This document shows, piece after piece, positions 24,682 to 34,039 of a stretch of 64,000 nt of DNA (position 1 is the stretch's first letter; the number at the start of each line of letters is the position of its first letter). The position numbers and the translations under genes are program-made. This DNA comes from Lentisphaerota bacterium. Lineage in GTDB: Bacteria > Verrucomicrobiota > Kiritimatiellia > UBA8416 > JAIOPI01. The notes beneath the pieces are model-generated. The model searched no databases and had not been told where the DNA came from. It was given only the letters and a program-made list of their open reading frames with translations. The stretch spans positions 284,671 through 348,670 of the forward strand of contig JAIOPI010000021.1 of NCBI GenBank assembly GCA_021413965.1, written 5' to 3'.

Positions 24682-27187
24682 GGCAGTCGGGTTTACGGTA
24701 CGCGATCCCAGGGGCCAGGAAATCAAGCTGTCAATGCAGGAGCTGTGGCTCACAGGGCAAATCCTGCCCGTGGGCGCCCGGCTGGTCGTGCGTCATGTGT
24801 TCCAGTCGGCCGAGACGAAGCCGGTCGAGGTGATTTACGCCTTTGTACTGCCCCGCGATGCCGCCCTTCGCCAGTTCCGGATCGAGGGCAAGGGCTTTAC
24901 GGCGACGTCCGAACTCCGTCCGGTGAAAAAGGCTCAGGAGATCTATGAGAAGGGTGTCGAAGAGGGGAGCCTGTCCACCCTGGCTAGGCAGTATGGGGAC
25001 GGGCTGATCAATCTGGCCGTGGGGAACCTGCTGCCCGGGGAGCAGGTGACGGTCTATCTGGAAATCATCGCCGGCGTGGATCTGCGCGACGACGGCTACC
25101 GGTTTCGCTTCCCGTTCACCGTCGCTCCCACCTATCACCCCAAAGCCAGAACCGTGGAAGTGAGGCCCGGCGTGGGCGAGATGGAACTGCCCGAGAAACA
25201 GTTCGGCGACCTGCTCCTGCCGCCGTTCCACCAGGACGCGAAGGCGCTGCACCGGGTTGGGTTCGACCTGTCGATCGTGAGCCCGACTGGCCCGGTTGAG
25301 GTGAAGTCTGTCTCTCATACCCTGCGGGTCGGGGCGCACGAGTCGGATCGCACCCGGGTGTCTCTCGCACGCGAGAGCGACGAGCCCAATCGCGATCTGG
25401 TGCTGGACGTGACAATGAAGAAGACCGACCCGATGGTCTTCGCGTCCCGCGATGAAGATGGCAAGGGCCAATTTGCAGCCGTGATCCCATCAACCGCATT
25501 TGGCAAGGGCATGTCCATGCCGAGGCGCGTCGTTTTTGCGCTGGATCGCTCCGGCTCCATGGAGGGTGAGGCCATTCAGCAGGCTAAAATGGCCATGAAG
25601 GCCTGCCTGGCCACCCTGTCCCCGGCAGACTCATTCGGGCTTGTGGCCTTTGACTCGGAAGTCGAGATCCTGGATGAGGAACTGATCAAGGGTGATGCGC
25701 AAGGCCGGGAGAAAGCCGACGGGTTCCTGGATCAGATTGACGCCCGTGGCGGGACTGAACTCTTTCAGGCCCTGGATCAGGGGGCAAAGATCCTTGGCAC
25801 CGAGGGCGGCGACATGTTCGTCGTGACGGATGGCCAGGTCTCCGAGACGGAGTCGATCATCGCCAAGACGAAGTCCCTGGGCATCCGGGTGCACGTGCTC
25901 GGCATCGGCAGCGCTTCTCAGGACCGGTTTCTGACGTTGTTGGCCCGCGATACCGGGGGACTCAGCCGCTATATAACGGCACAGGAAGGCGTGGGAATTG
26001 CCGCAGTCGAACTGTTCGCCTCTGCCGGCACGCCACTGGCCACGCGCCTGTCCCTGATCACCGAAGGCCTGGGGAAGGTGATCGTGGAGCCCGACATTCA
26101 GAAGACTGTATTTGCCGATGCACCTGTGATCCTGTTCGGTGAAACGGCCCAGGCCGGATCTGGAAAACTGATCTTCAACTGGAAGGAACCGACCTCCGGC
26201 TCTGTCGAGACTGACTTGGTAATGCCCAAGAAGCCCACCGAAATGGCGCAAACGCTCTTCCTGCTGCGTGGTTCCCGTCTGATCACCGATGCGGATGCGC
26301 AACAGACGGGGGAGGGGGATGACAGTCCTGCGACCCGGAGGGAGCAGAAGCGTGGCAAGACGAGGCTTGAGGAACTCAGTCGCAAGTACGGACTGGCCAG
26401 TCGCGCCATGGCGCTGGTTGCCGTGGTCAAGCGGGAGACCGACGTCGCGGGGAAAGTCCCCAAGACCATGGTCGTTCCTGTCGGTATGCCCGAGGGAACC
26501 AATTTCGGTGCCTACTTCAAGGCAGCCGCCTCGCGTCGGCCTCTTGGCTCAGGCCCTCTCTTCAGCCCCAGCCGCATGGGGGTGAGCTGCTGCCTGGCCG
26601 CACCGTCTCCACCTCCGAGTGCACGGCTTTCGCTGCGGAAGACGGTGCGCCTGGCAGAGACCCGCCCGATAGGAACCGATGATCTGCTGATGGAGTTGGC
26701 CATGCGCATGCAGCCCGATGGCGGAATGCCCGGGGGGGCAGACGAAGAACGCTTTGCCGCCAGCGTCCTGGCGCTGATCTTCTTCGTTGGCAACGGGCAC
26801 AACGAGCAGCACGGTGCGTTTCGGACGCACGTCTGCAAACTGATCGAATACCTCCGGACGTCCGGCCTGATTGCGCATCTGCTGCGCGTACGCGACACGG
26901 CGCAGAATTGTGCCCAACGGATGGAAGGGCTTGAGCGGTTGATTCAATCGACAGCTACAACGCTCCCGCAGCCGATGGTGGCCACGTTGTGCGGGCAGAG
27001 CCGGCAGAGCATGGGGCAATTGGCGGATACCGCAGAACGAGAGGCAGGGAGGGTTGAAGCGCTTCTGTCGGGAATCAGGGGTGGAAACGTGCCGCCGGGT
27101 GATCACGCGGAGATGGTTCGCGAGCTTGTCGCCAAGGGGCACGTCGATGTTGGTGCCGTGTGGCAGATGCTCCGTGCCGCCGTCTAA
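24662..27187 (+). CDS. VIT and von Willebrand factor A domain protein
   Basis: The 841-residue protein opens with a VIT domain (LWLTGQILPVGARLVVRHVF, FVLPRDAALRQFRIEG, GNLLPGEQVTVYLEIIAG). The vWA domain follows, with the MIDAS motif DRSGSMEG from residue 295 and FVVTDGQVSETESI. The C-terminal third, from about residue 590, is helical and unassigned, with a short cysteine pair in MGVSCCLAAPS. No signal peptide is visible, so it is likely cytoplasmic. It overlaps merR by 20 bases. VIT/vWA proteins are protein-interaction scaffolds; partners here may be the MoxR proteins. Confidence 0.92.
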   Translation: MKAKSPEAVGFTVRDPRGQEIKLSMQELWLTGQILPVGARLVVRHVFQSAETKPVEVIYAFVLPRDAALRQFRIEGKGFTATSELRPVKKAQEIYEKGVEEGSLSTLARQYGDGLINLAVGNLLPGEQVTVYLEIIAGVDLRDDGYRFRFPFTVAPTYHPKARTVEVRPGVGEMELPEKQFGDLLLPPFHQDAKALHRVGFDLSIVSPTGPVEVKSVSHTLRVGAHESDRTRVSLARESDEPNRDLVLDVTMKKTDPMVFASRDEDGKGQFAAVIPSTAFGKGMSMPRRVVFALDRSGSMEGEAIQQAKMAMKACLATLSPADSFGLVAFDSEVEILDEELIKGDAQGREKADGFLDQIDARGGTELFQALDQGAKILGTEGGDMFVVTDGQVSETESIIAKTKSLGIRVHVLGIGSASQDRFLTLLARDTGGLSRYITAQEGVGIAAVELFASAGTPLATRLSLITEGLGKVIVEPDIQKTVFADAPVILFGETAQAGSGKLIFNWKEPTSGSVETDLVMPKKPTEMAQTLFLLRGSRLITDADAQQTGEGDDSPATRREQKRGKTRLEELSRKYGLASRAMALVAVVKRETDVAGKVPKTMVVPVGMPEGTNFGAYFKAAASRRPLGSGPLFSPSRMGVSCCLAAPSPPPSARLSLRKTVRLAETRPIGTDDLLMELAMRMQPDGGMPGGADEERFAASVLALIFFVGNGHNEQHGAFRTHVCKLIEYLRTSGLIAHLLRVRDTAQNCAQRMEGLERLIQSTATTLPQPMVATLCGQSRQSMGQLADTAEREAGRVEALLSGIRGGNVPPGDHAEMVRELVAKGHVDVGAVWQMLRAAV

Positions 27188-27400
27188 GCTTTATGACACA
27201 GAATGCCGTTGAGAAGTCCGCCGCATTGTAGTTCAATATCCCCAGCGTGATTAGAGTTCTTCGGTAAGTGCCGGAGACGCCGACCGAGGTCCGGGGAGAC
27301 CCACGGTGGCCTAACGCGCCCCGACCGCAATAGCGGATCGGGGAAACACAAACTCCCCGGGCATGGCCTCCATGTCCGGGAAACCGGAAGGAGCACGGCC

Positions 27401-27613
27401 ATGCAGCAGCACCTGTCGATCCGCGTGCTTGCGGACAACCCCAACCACCACCTGTGGAACAACAACGGTACGTGGTTCATCCACTACACCGTTCACCCGG
27501 ATCACCTGACTGCTGAACGCGTCCGGAGATCGCTGCGCACGCGCCACCTCGAAACAGCCCAGCGACGGCGGGATGCCGTCCTCCAATGCGCCGTCTGCGA
27601 GGTGCAGCCATGA
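27401..27613 (+). CDS. Small protein with integrase-N-terminus-like features
   Basis: The 70-residue protein reads NNNGTWFIHYTVHPDHL and RVRRSLRTRHLETAQRRRD, a pattern like the short AP2/SAM-like N-terminal DNA-binding segment of some tyrosine recombinases, but no catalytic part follows. GGAAGGAG lies before the ATG. Its stop overlaps the MoxR start (ATGA). The 213-base gap upstream contains only a GC-rich dyad. Confidence 0.7.
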   Translation: MQQHLSIRVLADNPNHHLWNNNGTWFIHYTVHPDHLTAERVRRSLRTRHLETAQRRRDAVLQCAVCEVQP

Positions 27614-29187
27614 GCACGTCCCAGCGCAAGACGCGGACGAAACAACCGGCGGCGGTGTCCCCAGCTACCCCGCCAGCGCAGAAAGCACCAGAGGGTGTGC
27701 AAGCCACCACGACGGCAACCGCACCGGTCGCATCCTTGCTGACTCAGCCACTCGGACTGGAAGGCTGGGCCCACCTGGAGGCGCCGATCCTGGCGGCGCT
27801 GGCAACGCATGCGCCCCTGCTGTTGATCGGGCCGCATGGAACAGCGAAGAGCTTCCTACTGGAGCGACTGGCACAGGCCCTGGGCTTGGAGTACCGGTTC
27901 TACAACGCCAGCCTGCTCAACTACGACGACCTTGTCGGCATTCCCGTCCCCGACGCGACGCAAGAATCGTTGCGCTACATCAGCACACCGACTGCAGTAT
28001 GGGATGCCGAGGTGGTGTTTGTGGACGAGATCAACCGCACCCGGCCCGATCTGCAGAACAAGCTCTTCCCGCTGATCCATGAGAAGCGGGTGCAGGGAAT
28101 TCCCCTCGCCAAGTTGCGCTACCGCTGGGCCGCCATGAACCCCCCGCCTCGCGACGATGATCCTGACGGGCGCGACAACTACCTCGGCGCGGAACCGCTC
28201 GACCCCGCGCTGGCCGACCGCTTTTCCTTCATCATTGAGGTCCCCGATTGGGAGAGCCTGTCGGATGCGGAGAAGCGCAGCCTTCTGCTGGACCAGTTCC
28301 GGGGCCGGCACGAGTTTACCGTCCCGGTGACGGACCTCGTGGCTCGAGCCAGACGTCTCTATCTCGGATTTCAGGAAAACACGCCGCCGGAGCTGACGGA
28401 GTACATCATCAGCCTGTCGTCCCAGCGCTCCGCCTCCGGACAGCGAACCTCGCCCCGCCGCAACAGCAACCTGCTGCGCAATGTGCTGGCCTTGCAGGCA
28501 AGCCGGGTGGTGCTTCGGCAGGCTATCGATCCGTCAACGCCGGCGTCTGCCGTGGACTGGGAGACCTCGGCCTGGCTGGCCGTAAGGCATAGCCAGCCGT
28601 CGCTGGCGGAGACCGGCCGGCTGGACGCCTCCGGCCTCTTGGCCGCGCACAAGCAGGCGTGGAAGCTGTCCGGCCTGGATGCGAGCGACCCGTGGCGCTC
28701 GTTGCTGAAGATTGGCAATCCCGTCGACCGGTTCATCGCCGCCGTCCGGCTGCGAGTCGAACTCGACGACGTTGACCTCGGGCAACTCGTTCTCGATGCC
28801 CAGTCCAGCGTCGCCGTGCCGGCGCATCGAACGGCCTTTGCCCTGGCGGCCTATCTTTCCGTCCATGAAGACCGCGATGTGCCGGCGACCGTCGTGGAGA
28901 CACTGGCTGGGGAGGTGCGGCGCGTGCTGGAGCCGGTCGAGCGCAAGCTGATGGTCCCTGGCGGTCAGATCGGGCCCAGTCGGGCAGTGGGCAGTATCTG
29001 CAGCCAACTCGTAACCGGGCCATCATTGCCCGATCACCGGCGCGACGCCTATACGCGCAACCTGCTTGAGTCACTCCTACCCGATGGCTATGCGGGCACC
29101 ACCCCGTCCGCCGTCCAGCAGCTATTTGCGACTTGGTGGGCACGGCTCAACCTGGACAGCACGCCTGCTGCGGAGGAAGACAGATGA
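27610..29187 (+). CDS. MoxR-family AAA+ ATPase
   Basis: The 525-residue protein has an alanine/threonine-rich N-terminus to about residue 45 and a MoxR ATPase core: Walker A GPHGTAKS at 74-81, Walker B VVFVDEINRTRPDLQN at 135-150, sensor I RWAAMNPPP and DPALADRFSFIIEVPDW. MoxR ATPases act with vWA proteins as chaperone or metal-insertion machines, often encoded nearby, as here. The C-terminal 250 residues are helical and unassigned. It overlaps both neighbours by four bases. Confidence 0.93.
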   Translation: MSTSQRKTRTKQPAAVSPATPPAQKAPEGVQATTTATAPVASLLTQPLGLEGWAHLEAPILAALATHAPLLLIGPHGTAKSFLLERLAQALGLEYRFYNASLLNYDDLVGIPVPDATQESLRYISTPTAVWDAEVVFVDEINRTRPDLQNKLFPLIHEKRVQGIPLAKLRYRWAAMNPPPRDDDPDGRDNYLGAEPLDPALADRFSFIIEVPDWESLSDAEKRSLLLDQFRGRHEFTVPVTDLVARARRLYLGFQENTPPELTEYIISLSSQRSASGQRTSPRRNSNLLRNVLALQASRVVLRQAIDPSTPASAVDWETSAWLAVRHSQPSLAETGRLDASGLLAAHKQAWKLSGLDASDPWRSLLKIGNPVDRFIAAVRLRVELDDVDLGQLVLDAQSSVAVPAHRTAFALAAYLSVHEDRDVPATVVETLAGEVRRVLEPVERKLMVPGGQIGPSRAVGSICSQLVTGPSLPDHRRDAYTRNLLESLLPDGYAGTTPSAVQQLFATWWARLNLDSTPAAEEDR

Positions 29188-29759
29188 GCACGGGCGACGT
29201 CGCCATACTGCAGAACATGTCCGCACCGTCGCGAACCGAAGTCAAATCGGTCCAGGTGGCGGCCGACGGACAGCCGGTCATTTTCAGCACGGCACACGCC
29301 TGTCTGGCAGCCGGCCTGGTCGATGCTCCCGGCGTGGCCCCCCGCGATTGGCGCACGCTGCTGGACCACTGTCACAACAAGTGGCAGTTGAGTGATGGAA
29401 GCGGCCTGCTCCTGGCGGATCTGGCGGCGCACGGCATCACCACGGAGCGCGTCGATGCGCGGGCGGGGAGCATCCGCGGCAGTGCGATTGGCTGGCCGGC
29501 ATACCATATCGAGGGCCAGACGGCCCGCTTGAAGGAAAATCTCGAGCAGCACGGCGTGGGATTCTGCACCGATCTGGAACTGACGCTGGCGGTGTTGTCG
29601 CGCTGCGTTGCGTGGCTCTTTCTCCCGCGTCGGTCCCCTGACTACTCGGCGATGGCACTGTTTCGAATCCCCTTCTGTGTGTGCGACCGGCGCTTTACGG
29701 CCCCGGGGCTTAAACAGGCGCCGTGGAGAAGACTGGCCGTGAAGGGAGGTGCAACGTGA
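29184..29759 (+). CDS. Hypothetical protein between MoxR and vWA genes
   Basis: The 191-residue protein starts at ATG 29184, overlapping the MoxR stop, and ends overlapping the next GTG. Visible segments include FSTAHACLAAGLVDAPG, LLDHCHNKWQLSDGSGLL, WPAYHIEGQTARLKENLEQ and SRCVAWLFLPRRSPDYS. I see no known domain. Coupling on both sides suggests a subunit of the MoxR/vWA machine. Confidence 0.72.
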   Translation: MSTGDVAILQNMSAPSRTEVKSVQVAADGQPVIFSTAHACLAAGLVDAPGVAPRDWRTLLDHCHNKWQLSDGSGLLLADLAAHGITTERVDARAGSIRGSAIGWPAYHIEGQTARLKENLEQHGVGFCTDLELTLAVLSRCVAWLFLPRRSPDYSAMALFRIPFCVCDRRFTAPGLKQAPWRRLAVKGGAT

Positions 29760-31150
29760 GTTCGGATTCCCTGATCAAGGCTCGCATCTACGGCGTCCTT
29801 TCCGCCGGTTCGTACCAGATGCACAAGCTGCTGTGCCTGCTGGATATCGAACTCTCCGAGCGGATTGACACGGCCGCCGTGGATGTGGCGGAGCGCCCGC
29901 GCATGCTGCTGAACCCGCATTTTGTGGAACAGTACTGCCGGCGCGACGAGCATTTGTTCCTGCTGGTCTTGCACGAGCTGTACCACGTGATCCTCGGGCA
30001 TACGCGGCTGTTCCCGAAGCTGACTGTCGCGCACAACATTGCGTTCGATGCCGTCATCAACGCCATGCTCTGTCGCCAGTTCCCCGGGCAAGAGTTTGAT
30101 GGCTTTCTGGAGACACAGAACGCCTGGGATGATTTTCCTTCTCGTCTGCTTCGGCCCCCGCCCTCCTGGCGCGCAGCCAATGGCCAGATCATCGAGAAGG
30201 ACTTTGAAGGCATTCCCGACAACCAACAGGCGGTGTTGCGCCGCTTGTATGGCAACGAAGGCAATAGCGTGACGTACTTGGAAATCTTCGAGCTACTAGT
30301 CAGCACGTTGGGCAACAATGGCAAGGGAAAGGGCTATATCCTGCTGGGCGATCATGATCCGGCGGGGAAGGAACAGGCGGTGCTGGCAAACGCCGAGGTA
30401 TTCGGCATCGTGCGGCGCGTCGTGGAAGGCTGGCCTCCGCCACCTTTTCATATTGCCGGCCGTGACGAGGGCCGCAGTGCGCAGTTCTACCAGCTGACGG
30501 CGGCCGAACGGGCCCGCAAGGAGTTCCGGATCGCGCTGGAGGCGTTCCTACGGAAGGCGGGAGTTCTTGGCGACGGGAGGGCCAATCGTCGCCTAAAGAT
30601 CGTAACCGACCAGATCGAAATGGAGTCCGTGCTGCCGGAATGGCGGGATCGCCGCGTACCGGCACTGACGGCCGCATGGGGCGCCCGACCGCTACTCTAC
30701 CGTACGACGACACCCTCCCGCCGGCCGCGTCGCGAACCGGTTCCGGTGGCGCACGTTTACCTGGACATCAGTGGCTCGATGAGTGCCGTGCTCCCCGTTA
30801 TTGCCGCGGCGTTGCGCAAACCGCACCTGGAGGGGGCGTGCAAGGTCTTCGTGTTTAGCACCGTGATAGATGAGGTCCCACCGGGGCGCCTATTGCGGGC
30901 CAAAGTCAGGAACACGTTTGGAACGGACATCAACTGCGTGCTGAAGCACGTGCTGGATATTCCGCAGCGGCGGCGCCCGCGGCGGATTGCCCTGGTGACG
31001 GACGGGTATGTCGGGCAAGCGGATGCGGCGCAAGTGGCGCGGTTGAAGGCAGAGAACATCCGAGTCCATGTCGCGTTGGCAGGGTCGGATTGGGAGAAGG
31101 ATTTCAAACCCTACGCCCACGCGATCGTGAAACTTCCGGCAGGAAATTAA
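29756..31150 (+). CDS. DUF2201-type metallopeptidase-like plus vWA-like protein
   Basis: The 464-residue protein begins at GTG 29756 after a GGGAGG site. The N-terminal domain carries HELYHVILGH at residues 73-82, a zinc-metallopeptidase HExxH pattern in the form HELYH. The C-terminal domain has a MIDAS-like DISGSMS at residue 337 and VTDGYVGQADAAQVARL. This two-domain layout is that of DUF2201 proteins, partners of MoxR ATPases. Peptidase activity is not shown for the family. It precedes the MetK-like gene by 11 bases. Confidence 0.9.
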   Translation: MSSDSLIKARIYGVLSAGSYQMHKLLCLLDIELSERIDTAAVDVAERPRMLLNPHFVEQYCRRDEHLFLLVLHELYHVILGHTRLFPKLTVAHNIAFDAVINAMLCRQFPGQEFDGFLETQNAWDDFPSRLLRPPPSWRAANGQIIEKDFEGIPDNQQAVLRRLYGNEGNSVTYLEIFELLVSTLGNNGKGKGYILLGDHDPAGKEQAVLANAEVFGIVRRVVEGWPPPPFHIAGRDEGRSAQFYQLTAAERARKEFRIALEAFLRKAGVLGDGRANRRLKIVTDQIEMESVLPEWRDRRVPALTAAWGARPLLYRTTTPSRRPRREPVPVAHVYLDISGSMSAVLPVIAAALRKPHLEGACKVFVFSTVIDEVPPGRLLRAKVRNTFGTDINCVLKHVLDIPQRRRPRRIALVTDGYVGQADAAQVARLKAENIRVHVALAGSDWEKDFKPYAHAIVKLPAGN

Positions 31151-31161
31151 TGGAGGCGAGT

Positions 31162-32289
31162 ATGAACGGTGAGCAACGGATCTTTGCCGAGTGGGTATCG
31201 CCCGGACACCCGGATCGGCTGGCGGATGGGATAGCCGAGTCGATTGTTAACGCGGCTCTGAAGATCGACAGCGATGCGCTGGTTGGCATCGAGGTCGCGG
31301 TGCATACAAACGCGGTTTTCATCGACGGCCGAGTGGCCGCCGGGCACGCAACGCCGGCGCTGGATCTCGGGGGTATCTGCGGGCAGGTCTACCGAAATGC
31401 AGGCTACAGCAAGGCATGGGGACCCGCCCCCGAGGAACTGCGGATCACCCACGATCTTTGCCAGGAGCCGCTCAGCGCCGACGAGCGGTTGATCCGGCAG
31501 ATCGCGGATGACCAGAACGTCGTCATTGGCTACGCCTGCAACCTGCCGGTGTGCAACTTCCTGCCCCCTGCGCACTGGCTTGCGCACAGGATCGGACATG
31601 CCATACGGGAATGGCGTGAAACCAAGGGCTCGACGCAGTTCGGGCCGGACTTCAAAGTCTTGCCGCGTCTGCGGGTGAAGTCAGCACCAGGCCGGACGCT
31701 GGACCTCGCGTGGGATCGGTTGACGCTGAGCATCCAGCATGCGCCCGGGATCGGATACGAGGAGCAGCACCGGATTCTGTTTCCGGTGATCCGCGCCACC
31801 CTGGGCGAAGCGCAGGCAGAGGGGCTCAAGGGTGTTGCGGATTCCTTCGATGTGAGCTGCCTGCATCTGAATGGCGCCGGGGACTTTTGCCAGGGAGGGC
31901 CCCACGGTGACAATGGTCTTTCGGGGAAGAAGCTCGTGGTGGATCACTACGGGCCGACGGTGCCCATCGGGGGAGGTGCATTAAGCGGTAAGGATCCACA
32001 CAAGATCGACCGCTGCGGTGCACTGCGGGCACGACAACTGGCCAAGGCCCTCTGCCGGCAGGGCGCGCAGGAGGCGTGGGTGACACTGTCATGGGCGCCG
32101 GGTGAATCCGTTCCATCATTGCGCGAAGTCCGTCAGACCCCCAGGCCGGGTGGCGTCATTCGCCTGCCCGATCCGGAATGGTTCTCCATCCCGGCCATCG
32201 TGCGCGACCTGGAACTCTGTGCGGTCGATTGGCCGGCAGCCGTGCGCTCCGGCTACCTGGCGGACACAAGGGCGACTTGGGAGCGATGA
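31162..32289 (+). CDS. Divergent S-adenosylmethionine synthetase
   Basis: The 375-residue protein keeps the MetK signature in altered form: EWVSPGHPDRLADGIAESIV at the ATP site (usually GHPDK), DDQNVVIGYAC (usually DQGxMxGYA), and the highly conserved GPHGDNGLSGKKLVVDHYG and GGGALSGKDPHKIDRCGALR. The enzyme makes SAM from methionine and ATP. Changes at the DQG and GHPDK positions and a poorly conserved C-terminus mark it as a paralogue. ATG 31162 follows GGAGG. It sits next to a homoserine acyltransferase gene. Confidence 0.9.
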   Translation: MNGEQRIFAEWVSPGHPDRLADGIAESIVNAALKIDSDALVGIEVAVHTNAVFIDGRVAAGHATPALDLGGICGQVYRNAGYSKAWGPAPEELRITHDLCQEPLSADERLIRQIADDQNVVIGYACNLPVCNFLPPAHWLAHRIGHAIREWRETKGSTQFGPDFKVLPRLRVKSAPGRTLDLAWDRLTLSIQHAPGIGYEEQHRILFPVIRATLGEAQAEGLKGVADSFDVSCLHLNGAGDFCQGGPHGDNGLSGKKLVVDHYGPTVPIGGGALSGKDPHKIDRCGALRARQLAKALCRQGAQEAWVTLSWAPGESVPSLREVRQTPRPGGVIRLPDPEWFSIPAIVRDLELCAVDWPAAVRSGYLADTRATWER

Positions 32290-32355
32290 GGACAGTGCGT
32301 GGCCATCGACAGGTTATAGCGTTCCAAGTAGTGTGCAGCGGCAGGAGCAGAAGCC

Positions 32356-33252
32356 ATGACCATTGTTGTAGGTGCAAAGCATCCGGTAAGGCGGGCGCTT
32401 CAGGCAAATGGGGTCGATTGCATCACGGCACGGGATGCCCGGCATCAGGATATCCGGCCGCTCCGCGTCGGGATCCTGAATATCATGCCCGAGGCCGAGA
32501 AGTACGAATTCAACCTGCTATTCCCGCTGGGGCGCTCGATCCTGCAGATCATTCCGGTGTGGATCCGGCTCAAGACGCATGCCTATCGAAGTTCGGGAAG
32601 ACAACATCTCGGCCGCTACTACGTTCCCTTCGACCAGGCGGTCTCAGAGGGACGACTAGATGGGTTAATCGTTACCGGTGCGCCGGTCGAAGAGCTTCCG
32701 TATGCAGAGGTGCGCTACTGGGAAGAAGTCTGCAGCATCCTGAAGGCTGCGCGGCAGAATGTGGCCTCAACGCTCGGTATCTGCTGGGGAGGCCTGGCCC
32801 TGGCCAAGTTCATCGGCATCGACAAGTTCACATATACTCGCAAGGTGTTCGGACTCTACGCGACGCGCAATCTTGTTCCGGGGCATCCTATTACCGGCGG
32901 AATGGACGACGTTTTCCTGTCGCCGCAGAGTCGGCATGCCGGGATTCAGGATGCCGCACTCGAGGCTGCGGCGCGGCGCGGCAAGGTGCGGTTGTTGGCC
33001 CATTCCGGGGATGCCGGTTACACGATATTCGAAACACGGGATCACCGCTTCGTGATGCACCTTGGGCATCATGAATACAACGCCCGGCGTCTGATTGCCG
33101 AATACGAGCGTGACTTCTTGAAGGGACGGAAGGACGTGGCTCCGCCCAAGGGCCTCGACCTTCGCAACCCGGACAACTGCTGGCGGGCCAATCGCAATGA
33201 GTTCTTCGGCGCTTGGATCCGTTACGTCTACCTGAACACGACATACCCGTGA
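32356..33252 (+). CDS. metA: Homoserine O-acyltransferase, MetA type
   Basis: The 298-residue protein has MetA residues RPLRVGILNIMPEAEKYEFN, STLGICWGGLALAKF with nucleophile C143, and MHLGHHEYNARRLIAEYERD with H238 and E240 at the catalytic His-Glu positions. The usual QGHPEY is LGHHEY here, a possible specificity or divergence sign. Homoserine acylation opens methionine synthesis. It is 66 bases after the MetK-like gene. Confidence 0.94.
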   Translation: MTIVVGAKHPVRRALQANGVDCITARDARHQDIRPLRVGILNIMPEAEKYEFNLLFPLGRSILQIIPVWIRLKTHAYRSSGRQHLGRYYVPFDQAVSEGRLDGLIVTGAPVEELPYAEVRYWEEVCSILKAARQNVASTLGICWGGLALAKFIGIDKFTYTRKVFGLYATRNLVPGHPITGGMDDVFLSPQSRHAGIQDAALEAAARRGKVRLLAHSGDAGYTIFETRDHRFVMHLGHHEYNARRLIAEYERDFLKGRKDVAPPKGLDLRNPDNCWRANRNEFFGAWIRYVYLNTTYP

Positions 33253-33277
33253 TGGGCGGCGCGTTCCGGGCGGAGAC

Positions 33278-34039
33278 ATGATGATTCTTCACGTTCCACA
33301 CGCCTCCCGGAGGATTCCGGATCCGGTCCGGAAGTGCTTCCTGGCGGATGACGCAGACCTTGAGCGGGAGCTGCTGCGCATGACGGATGCGTACACGGAT
33401 GAACTGTTTGAGCGGCCGGATGTGCCGATGGTTGTCTTTCCGGTGAGCCGACTCGTGGTTGACCCGGAGCGTTTTATCGATGATGCGGATGAACCGATGG
33501 CGCGTCGGGGAATGGGGGTCATCTATACGCGGATGTCCGACGGACGCATCCTGCGACAGATCCCGACCGCAGCCGACCGCAGCGCACTGCTGGAGCGATA
33601 TTACATGCCGCATCATCGTGCACTGGAACGAGCCGCGGCCGGGGAATTGGCGCGGCGGGGAAAAGCCCTGATCGTTGATTGCCACAGTTTTCCATCGCAC
33701 CCGCTGCCGTGCGACCTTGATCAGAAAATGCCCCGGCCGGACATATGCCTGGGTACTGACCCCGACCATACGCCTCCAAGCCTATGGCACGCGATAGTGA
33801 AGGCGTTTGCGCGATTCGGCATCGCCGTAGCGGTCAACTGTCCGTATGCGGGCACCATTGTCCCTTACCGGTATTACAGGATGGACTCCCGGGTGTGGTC
33901 AATAATGATCGAGGTACGGCGCGGCCTCTACATGGATGAGGATACAGGTGCCAAGACCCACGGGTATGCGGACCTAAAGGAGATGCTAGGGACGGTACTG
34001 CCAGTACTGGCCGATATACAGGTGAGCCCGCCCCTCTAG
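33278..34039 (+). CDS. N-formylglutamate amidohydrolase family protein
   Basis: The 253-residue protein begins MMILHVPHASRRIPDPVR and has FPVSRLVVDPERFIDDADE, KALIVDCHSFPSHPLP and NCPYAGTIVPYRYYR, all of the FGase/HutG family fold. Predicted substrates are N-formylglutamate or another N-formyl or glutamyl amide. It is 25 bases after metA and the last gene of the block. Its role with the methionine genes is unclear. Confidence 0.9.
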   Translation: MMILHVPHASRRIPDPVRKCFLADDADLERELLRMTDAYTDELFERPDVPMVVFPVSRLVVDPERFIDDADEPMARRGMGVIYTRMSDGRILRQIPTAADRSALLERYYMPHHRALERAAAGELARRGKALIVDCHSFPSHPLPCDLDQKMPRPDICLGTDPDHTPPSLWHAIVKAFARFGIAVAVNCPYAGTIVPYRYYRMDSRVWSIMIEVRRGLYMDEDTGAKTHGYADLKEMLGTVLPVLADIQVSPPL

